DNA of 64,000 nt from an uncultured Capnocytophaga sp. (GTDB taxonomy: Bacteria > Bacteroidota > Bacteroidia > Flavobacteriales > Flavobacteriaceae), in the NCBI RefSeq assembly GCF_937936315.1, contig NZ_CALGWU010000006.1, positions 59,036 through 123,035 on the forward strand. The letters run 5' to 3'. The notes below the pieces were generated by a model. The model saw only the letters and a list, made by a program, of their open reading frames with translations, did not search any database and was not told the origin of the DNA. Positions within the stretch are counted from its first letter, which is position 1; every line of letters starts with the position of its first letter. This document shows, piece after piece, positions 58,577 through 64,000 of this stretch. Position numbers and translations under genes: made by a program.

Positions 58577-59983
58577 TTATTTACCTACTTTGAGTATCCA
58601 AGCTTTAGAGTTTTTAAACTCTGGACGTCGGAGTAGGTTTATAAGTCGTTCCCCTGCATCGCCTCGTGTTTCATAAGGTTTATCGACATAGATATAAGTC
58701 AATCCGTTAGGGTGCATGAAGGTAGCGACATCAACTTCGAGTTTTTGTCTGATTTCTTGTGTCATTTTGTAAGCGCCACCCGGGTTGTTGTAAACACCTA
58801 CGATCACGTAGTAACCAGGAGGGATATTATCGATATCGTCTTCGACTACTTTGATACGTTTGCTCAATTCATCCATAGGAGTTCTAGGTTTAGGAGGAGC
58901 AGGAGGAGGTGTTGGTGTTTGAGTAACGGTAACGGTAGGAGTTACGACCTTAGGTTCAGGAGGTTTAACTACAGGAGGTTCTTTTACTACAAGAGGATTT
59001 TTAGGTTGCACTTTAGGTTTTTTGATATGGTGTTTACCTCCGAATTGATAAGAGAGCAAGACATCGTAACTACCTCCTTGTTCTGCGATATAGTTGGCAG
59101 TACTTTGTTCATAGCCAAAACCTATACTAAGGTGGTTGCTTACATTAAATCCTAGGCCTCCGAAGACGCCATATTTTTGGTCGTAACCGGCGTATACCCA
59201 TCCCATTTTGACATCGAGCATTATGTTAGCTCCGAATTGGAAATTATCTTTTGTTTTTTTGCCTTTTGCCATTACGCTGAAAAATCCGTCTTCCAAAAAG
59301 TTGCTATTGCTTTGTATTTCTTTACGGTACATTACGTGAGCAGTAAGAGATTTTTCGTTGAAAGGCACGGCCATTTCACCTACGGAGAAAGCGTAATCTA
59401 AAAGGTTTTCGGCGGTAAGACCGAAGTGCCAATAGCCAAAGTTCACATCTACTCCAGGTTGGAGGTTGATGATGCTGGTAGTTTTAGCGTTTTCAACCAG
59501 AGGGTCTTGTACGTTAGAACGGACTTTACTTTTATTAATACCGCTACGGGCGAAGACGAAGTTCAAACCTAGTCTCAAATAGTTATCTCTTGAGATTTCG
59601 ACTTGATGGACGTAGTTTCCTAAGAGGCCGGTATTAGAGAAGAAGCTAGCATTTCGTTGGAAAATCATTCCGTGAGCCATATTATTTCCGTCGTAGTAAT
59701 CTTTTTTTCTACTTGCATCGCCTCCCCATTTTTTACCATATGAAAGAGCGAAGGTATTGAATTTTTCGTCTTTAAATCCCATCCATTGATTTCGGTGGAA
59801 GAAGGTAATTTGAGATTCGTTTTTGTTAAATATAGGGAAAGCAGGGTGCATGAGATATGTGTTGTATTTCACGGCTGTATGTCCGGGCATTTCATAAGGC
59901 AAGTAGTTACCATCGCCTTGAGCCCAAATTGAGCAGGCACCAAGCACAAACGCTATAATGAGTATATTAATTTTAGTTTTCAT
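58577..59983 (-). CDS. PorP/SprF-type T9SS protein fused to a SPOR-like domain
   Basis: 468 residues. Signal peptide about 1-21 (ending IWAQ). An outer-membrane barrel of the PorP/SprF kind follows (about 22-315; YNTYLMHPAFPIFNKNESQ, FFHRNQWMGF, LGLNFVFA). A Pro/Val/Thr-rich linker (about 325-375) then leads to a C-terminal domain (about 395-468) with GYYVIVGVYNNPGGAYK and the ending AWILKVGK, which looks like a SPOR peptidoglycan-binding fold. SprF proteins dock a partner type-B CTD adhesin; the partner is encoded 9 bp upstream. The SPOR-like tail could anchor the complex to the wall (inference). Confidence 0.85.
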   Translation of the reverse strand: MKTKINILIIAFVLGACSIWAQGDGNYLPYEMPGHTAVKYNTYLMHPAFPIFNKNESQITFFHRNQWMGFKDEKFNTFALSYGKKWGGDASRKKDYYDGNNMAHGMIFQRNASFFSNTGLLGNYVHQVEISRDNYLRLGLNFVFARSGINKSKVRSNVQDPLVENAKTTSIINLQPGVDVNFGYWHFGLTAENLLDYAFSVGEMAVPFNEKSLTAHVMYRKEIQSNSNFLEDGFFSVMAKGKKTKDNFQFGANIMLDVKMGWVYAGYDQKYGVFGGLGFNVSNHLSIGFGYEQSTANYIAEQGGSYDVLLSYQFGGKHHIKKPKVQPKNPLVVKEPPVVKPPEPKVVTPTVTVTQTPTPPPAPPKPRTPMDELSKRIKVVEDDIDNIPPGYYVIVGVYNNPGGAYKMTQEIRQKLEVDVATFMHPNGLTYIYVDKPYETRGDAGERLINLLRRPEFKNSKAWILKVGK

Positions 59984-59992
59984 TGTTTGTTG

Positions 59993-62900
59993 TTATTTTA
60001 AGATGGTAATAGTACCTTTTAAGTCTACATTTTTAGTTACTCCATTTTCAGTATATTCACCTTTAATAGTGTAGATATACATAAGGGCGCGTTTACCAAG
60101 GTCTTTGAAGGCATTTGAATTGGCAGACGGCCATTGGTTTTTATAGTTAGTTCCGGAGAATTCTTCTTTACCTTCGATTGTATAAATGGTTACTTTCACT
60201 TTTGGGCTAGTGTATTTAGCTGGTATTTCCCAAGTATCGTTGAAAAGGTCTCCATTAGGGGTTACGATATTAGGGACGACATCGACTTTATAGATATCGA
60301 GTTGAAAGTTTATAGCATTATCTCCGACAGCGGGGCAGGAAGTTTCTTTTAGGGTATAGTTACCAGCCATATCTTCGGAAGAGATATCAAGGGTTGTGCC
60401 ATATTTTTGAGTACCATCGTCTTTTACCCATACAAAGTTACCACCAGCAATTTCAATTTCGTTGTCGTTATTTGTTTTTTTAAGTACGACTACATTTTCG
60501 CCTACTTGAGCGCTTATTTTTATTCTTGGAGATTGATTTTGTCCTACTTTGGCAATAGAGTTATCAGTTCCTTTGAAACCGAGTTCAAAGAGTCCTAATC
60601 GGTAGTTTTCTACTTTTATATGGGCTCTTTTAGGGCAACCGCCATTATTAATTTCTAAGTAGTATTCACCTATAGCATCTATATTAGTTTCATGGGTTTC
60701 TGTACCTATTGGGGTATCATTTGTATAGTTAGCACTAGTTACTTTATACCATTTATAGGAGAAGCTATCGGCTATGGTAGCATTAGGGTCGAAGCTATCA
60801 GCTGATACTGTAAGGGAGAGCGAACCTCCTTGGCATAAGTATACAGTACCTTTAGCGCCATCGGCTGATGAGATTTCGAAATCAGGGATTGGGGTAAAGG
60901 CTATAGCACGTTCGGCAGATGTTTTGATAATGCTAGTGTTGTAGGTTACACGTGCAGCGTATTTAGCTGACTCGGAGTTTCCGGCGCGTAATACTACTAA
61001 TTGTTGACGGGTTTCGCCTAAAATATCAGTAGCGTCTTTTGTCCATTGGGTATTAAAATAGCGATAGTCTGCGCGTTTTACTTCTACTTCTTGTCCACTA
61101 CTACTTAGTTTTGCTTTTATTTTTTGTATTTCGAGAGTAGTTTGAGATCGGGTTTCGCAATCGGCAGAAGCAACAGCAAGGGTACCTATTTTCACATCAG
61201 TGATATCGGCGATAGTTTCGAAATAGATGGGGTCGAGGGTCTTTACGGTACCGCAGTTACCGTTATCGGTAAGTTTTACGGTATATACATCGACAGAAGT
61301 TGGGGCTGATGAAATGGTAAGTTGTGTACCAGTTTCGCCTGGGATCACAGCACCATTTTTACTCCATTCAATAGTAGGAGATGTCATATTATGGGATACT
61401 TGTAGGACGTTTGTTTTCCCGTGGTAATAGATTTCACGGGTATTAATATCTTCGGCCCAACGAGCTGTGATAGTAGTTTTCTTTACGACTACAGAGTTAG
61501 AGGTAGCAGGGCATCCTCCTGAGCTTGCAGCTACGGTAGCATAGTAGACACCTGTACCTTCTGCAGAGTACTCAGTTTTTCCTACACCTTCGGCTACTTT
61601 CACATTATCTTTAAACCAAGTATAGGTAGCTGAAGGGGAAGCACCTGTAGAGACAGAGAGGGTAGCAGTACCTTCGCAAAATTCTAAAGAGTTATTACCT
61701 CCGTTTATTTTCAAGGCATTAGCGTCTTGTAATTGAATATCTAATTCATTAGAGTCAGGGATTGTAAATCCAGTAGCAGTAACTTTGAGTTTGTATTTAC
61801 CGTTTTGTAAAGCGCTATTCAGGGGCAGTTCTTTTTGGGTAGCTCCAGGTACATCGGCATAGGCACCGGAGGTATTAGCTTGCCATTGAAAGGAGAAAGC
61901 GGTATAGTCGGAAGGGTCTACAGAGAGTTCGGTAGATCCTATTACAGCTGTAATTTTATCGATAGCTAAAGTAACAGCGTTGGTGGTACAAGGCTGGAAA
62001 GGGTTTTTGGTTTTGATAGCAACTTTAAAGTTATCGGGGGCGTTTAGAGTAATTTCGTTGGTAGTAATAGTAGCGGCACAGCCAGCGGTTTGTACAACTT
62101 CGGCTTTATAGGTACCAGCTGTATTGGCTGTATAGGAAGCAGCTGTTTCTCCTGCAATTTCAGCACCATTTTTAAACCATTTGTATTGAGGGCTTTGTGC
62201 GGTAGTTGTCACTGAGAAGACACGGGTTTTTCCAGGCATCAAGACAGTGCTCGCTGTAGTAGCAATTGACGCAGTTATATTATCCTTACGAGAGATTGTT
62301 AAGCGGTTAGATTGCACATCGCAACTACCTCCACTTCCTACTTGCACATAGTAGTTACCAGCGAGGTTTTGCCCTACGGGAATGGTATAAGTATTTACAC
62401 CTTGGGTTTCGCCCAATTTAGTATTATCGCGATACCAAATAAATTTAGCTGAAGCATTTGGGGGTGTAGCAGTAAGTGTAAAAGCCTCACTTTCGCACAC
62501 TTCAGTAGCTGAAGAGGCAATGGTAACGGATTGATTACCTGAAACTTTTACTTCTATACTTTGAGAATTTGTATTGTTAGGGCAATTTGTTTCATAGTCT
62601 ATAGCTGCATAATAATATCCAGCTTCTGAGACAGTAAAGGTAGGCCCAGCATTTCTTTGAAGAGGGACGCGATTACTACCTACCATTTTACCCCACACAT
62701 AGCGATAGTTAGAAACAGGTTGCCCACTGGGGAGGCTCACTACTTTTAATTCTTGAGTATGACCAGGGCAAAGAGTTACATTTTGAGGAGTTACTGTTAC
62801 CCCTGTAGCAAGCATATAGACAGCCTCGAATTCTTCAGAACCAGCAACACCATCCTTATTGATAGCGATTACTTCGGAAGCGGGGCTTGTACTTCTTACT

Positions 62901-63253
62901 CGAATTTTGTATTTTTTACCAAAAGTACTTACAGGGAAAGAAAATTTATCTTCTTCTGCCTCAAAACTTGTTTGATTTTGTCTTTTTGGAGTTACTGTTT
63001 TTAGAAGAGTAGGATTATCAAAACTTCCATTAGGATCTGACAACTCAATATAAAAAACATTATTAGCATTAAACCAGGGTCCATCCCAATAAAAAAAGAC
63101 TTTCCAATTATTATAAGAAGCGCTAATACAAGCGCTACCGAATTGTCTTCTTGCTACTCTTAAATGACCTTGTGTTTGTGCATAGAACTCCTGTACTCCT
63201 GAGAAGATTAGGAGTAATAGTACAAGGTACTTAAAAAAACTTTTTACTTTCAT
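59993..63253 (-). CDS. Large T9SS-secreted adhesin with gliding motility-associated (type B) C-terminal domain
   Basis: 1086 residues from the ATG at 63253, which gives a proper signal peptide (about 1-26, ending FYAQ). An upstream extension to 63370 is open but would put 39 hydrophobic residues first and lies across the promoter. The mature protein is a string of Ig/PKD-like repeats, each with a CEGTATL- or CESEAFTLTA-like start, TYTWFKDN-type core and GxYYAxV end. It finishes with VVPNIVTPNGDLFNDTWEIP, the type-B CTD. A SprB-like surface adhesin exported with the neighbouring SprF-type protein. Confidence 0.9.
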   Translation of the reverse strand: MKVKSFFKYLVLLLLIFSGVQEFYAQTQGHLRVARRQFGSACISASYNNWKVFFYWDGPWFNANNVFYIELSDPNGSFDNPTLLKTVTPKRQNQTSFEAEEDKFSFPVSTFGKKYKIRVRSTSPASEVIAINKDGVAGSEEFEAVYMLATGVTVTPQNVTLCPGHTQELKVVSLPSGQPVSNYRYVWGKMVGSNRVPLQRNAGPTFTVSEAGYYYAAIDYETNCPNNTNSQSIEVKVSGNQSVTIASSATEVCESEAFTLTATPPNASAKFIWYRDNTKLGETQGVNTYTIPVGQNLAGNYYVQVGSGGSCDVQSNRLTISRKDNITASIATTASTVLMPGKTRVFSVTTTAQSPQYKWFKNGAEIAGETAASYTANTAGTYKAEVVQTAGCAATITTNEITLNAPDNFKVAIKTKNPFQPCTTNAVTLAIDKITAVIGSTELSVDPSDYTAFSFQWQANTSGAYADVPGATQKELPLNSALQNGKYKLKVTATGFTIPDSNELDIQLQDANALKINGGNNSLEFCEGTATLSVSTGASPSATYTWFKDNVKVAEGVGKTEYSAEGTGVYYATVAASSGGCPATSNSVVVKKTTITARWAEDINTREIYYHGKTNVLQVSHNMTSPTIEWSKNGAVIPGETGTQLTISSAPTSVDVYTVKLTDNGNCGTVKTLDPIYFETIADITDVKIGTLAVASADCETRSQTTLEIQKIKAKLSSSGQEVEVKRADYRYFNTQWTKDATDILGETRQQLVVLRAGNSESAKYAARVTYNTSIIKTSAERAIAFTPIPDFEISSADGAKGTVYLCQGGSLSLTVSADSFDPNATIADSFSYKWYKVTSANYTNDTPIGTETHETNIDAIGEYYLEINNGGCPKRAHIKVENYRLGLFELGFKGTDNSIAKVGQNQSPRIKISAQVGENVVVLKKTNNDNEIEIAGGNFVWVKDDGTQKYGTTLDISSEDMAGNYTLKETSCPAVGDNAINFQLDIYKVDVVPNIVTPNGDLFNDTWEIPAKYTSPKVKVTIYTIEGKEEFSGTNYKNQWPSANSNAFKDLGKRALMYIYTIKGEYTENGVTKNVDLKGTITILK

Positions 63254-63313
63254 CTGATCTAATTTAAAAAACATTGCTATAAGAAACATGCTTATAAAGC
63301 ACGATAAATCGCA

Positions 63314-63344
63314 CAAAAGTACAAAAAAGAAAAATACCATACAA
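63314..63344 (-). promoter_or_regulatory. Promoter of the adhesin-SprF operon
   Basis: Minus strand TTG (63344..63342), 20 nt, TACTTTTG (63321..63314), about 60 bp before the chosen ATG. Confidence 0.72.
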
Positions 63345-63591
63345 ATATGAGTGTGAAAATATTTTAGCACATGGTAAAAAAAATAACTCTTAAAACATGG
63401 AGTGATTTACTACAACACTTTGTTTAACAATAAATTACAAATAATTAAAGTGTGAAAATATTACTTTTTACACAAGAGAGATTTAACATTTGTTTAAGAT
63501 TTAAATCTACAGATAATATTTTAAAGTTGTAAAAGTAAATGTACACCTCTTCTTTATCTTAGAAAGGAAACAATAAAACTTCCTACAAAGC

Positions 63592-63629
63592 AAAAAACTC
63601 CCCAACGCATAATGCCTTAGGGAGTTTTT
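63592..63629 (-). terminator. Second rRNA operon terminator
   Basis: AAAAAACTCCCC ... AGGGAGTTTTT, stem with A/T-run flanks, downstream of 5S on the minus strand. Confidence 0.8.
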
Positions 63630-63673
63630 ACTTATTATCATTTCTATTTGTTCAATTCATCATAATTCACAAT

Positions 63674-63708
63674 AAAAAAGAGCAACTCTTTATCAGAATT
63701 GCTCTTTA
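63674..63708 (-). terminator. First rRNA operon terminator
   Basis: Minus strand ATAAAGAGCAA, loop, TTGCTCTTTTTT, immediately after the 5S gene. Confidence 0.85.
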
Positions 63709-63710
63709 TA

Positions 63711-63819
63711 AGAAGGCGGCGACATACTCTCCCACGTGACCGTAGTACCATCTGCGCTAAAAGGTTTAACTGCTCTGTTCGGAATGGTAAGAGGTGAGAC
63801 CTTTGACTATAACCACCTT
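63711..63819 (-). rRNA. rrf: 5S ribosomal RNA
   Basis: Minus strand reads GGTGGTTATAGTCAAAGGTC ... CCGAACAGAGCAGTTAA ... TGGTACTACGGTCACGTGG ... GCCGCC, with the typical 5S CCGAACnnnG(A/C)AGTTAA core and complementary ends. About 109 nt. It lies downstream of the 23S gene, the normal order. The ends are approximate. Confidence 0.93.
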
Positions 63820-63829
63820 AAATCGTTTT

Positions 63830-63857
63830 AGGTAAGAGGTGAGAGGTAAAAGATAAG
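63830..63857 (+). repeat. Heptamer array in the 23S-5S spacer, AGGTAAG type
   Basis: AGGTAAG, AGGTGAG, AGGTAAA, AGATAAG. Its first 14 bases after A match a segment of the adjacent 5S gene (63787-63800). Confidence 0.8.
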
Positions 63858-63968
63858 AGCTTCTTAAAACTCTTTTTTGTATCTTATCCTAAAATACCAA
63901 TTCCTAATCATATTTTTAACATATAGGGATAAAAAACATATTTTAACTAACTCTCTTTTAAAAAGAAT

Positions 63969-64000
63969 GCTGCGCGAAAAGTCTACGGGTGATTAGTATT
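63969..64000 (-). rRNA. rrl: 23S ribosomal RNA, 3' end (partial)
   Basis: Minus strand AATACTAATCACCCGTAGAC is the conserved tail of bacterial 23S rRNA (GGTACTAATnnnCCG-type). The rest of the gene lies beyond the right edge; the 3' boundary is approximate. Confidence 0.8.

Larger units (their letters stand above)
63254..63710. other. Gap between the adhesin gene and the rRNA operon
   Basis: No gene. It holds the adhesin promoter (63314-63344), about 220 bp of AT-rich sequence with no clear structure, and two terminators for the leftward rRNA transcript (63592-63629 and 63674-63708). Confidence 0.7.

Noticed and set aside
63253..63370. Longer start for the adhesin gene
   Set aside because: The extension is low-complexity hydrophobic sequence crossing the promoter, and a normal signal peptide begins at 63253.

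Overview
The window comes from a low-GC member of the Bacteroidota, most likely a Capnocytophaga-like flavobacterium (inference). Promoters follow the Bacteroidota pattern TTG-N19/20-TAnnTTTG, which I can place upstream of about twenty genes. Shine-Dalgarno sites are not evident. Type IX secretion parts are present: a plug-type protein, a PorP/SprF protein and a type-B CTD adhesin. Many exported proteins carry signal peptides or lipoboxes. The right edge enters an rRNA operon on the minus strand (5S and the 3' tip of 23S).

Layout. 0.4-2.4 kb: a two-component system. 2.5-7.6 kb: minus-strand housekeeping genes (outer-membrane barrel, gamma carbonic anhydrase-like protein, DUF3820, bioB, cmk, hemH). 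7.6-12.1 kb: murD-ftsW followed directly by a restriction enzyme and an adenine methyltransferase, the restriction gene starting inside the ftsW stop codon. 12.3-20.8 kb: small membrane protein, GapN-type dehydrogenase, THUMP methyltransferase, sbcD, putative porin, POT transporter. 21-24.4 kb: bactofilin, a DUF6168-like protein containing a perfect 40-bp palindrome, and a tightly coupled TM2/DUF2752/DUF4870/M48-protease/ruvX operon. 24.4-30.6 kb: exported GH97 and GH65 enzymes and an oligopeptidase B-like enzyme. 30.9-35.9 kb: mreBCD-mrdA and maf. 36-46 kb: gene remnant, T9SS plug protein, rarA, secreted proteins, purL. 46-58.5 kb: tdk, DUF3078, dxs, hemJ, PiT transporter, AraC regulator with a DUF417/RclC-like protein, pgk, cytochrome c, hemB, YqiA-like hydrolase, RlpA. 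58.6-63.3 kb: PorP/SprF-SPOR-like fusion and giant adhesin.

The most unusual feature is between the genes. Most gaps hold degenerate tandem arrays with a strict 7-bp or 8-bp period. They often begin in, or swallow, the stop codon of the preceding gene, and many units carry TAA, TGA or TAG in the sense direction. Because 7 and 8 are not multiples of 3, such arrays place stops in all three frames. Several proteins (histidine kinase, SbcD, PiT transporter, Tdk, Dxs, Maf, THUMP methyltransferase, YqiA-like hydrolase) have C-terminal residues encoded by an array. A second, independent family of dispersed elements is modular: a nested hairpin, a linker and a GGGGCG palindrome. It occurs in at least seven gaps.

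All calls are from reading the sequence and remembered family features; no database search was run.
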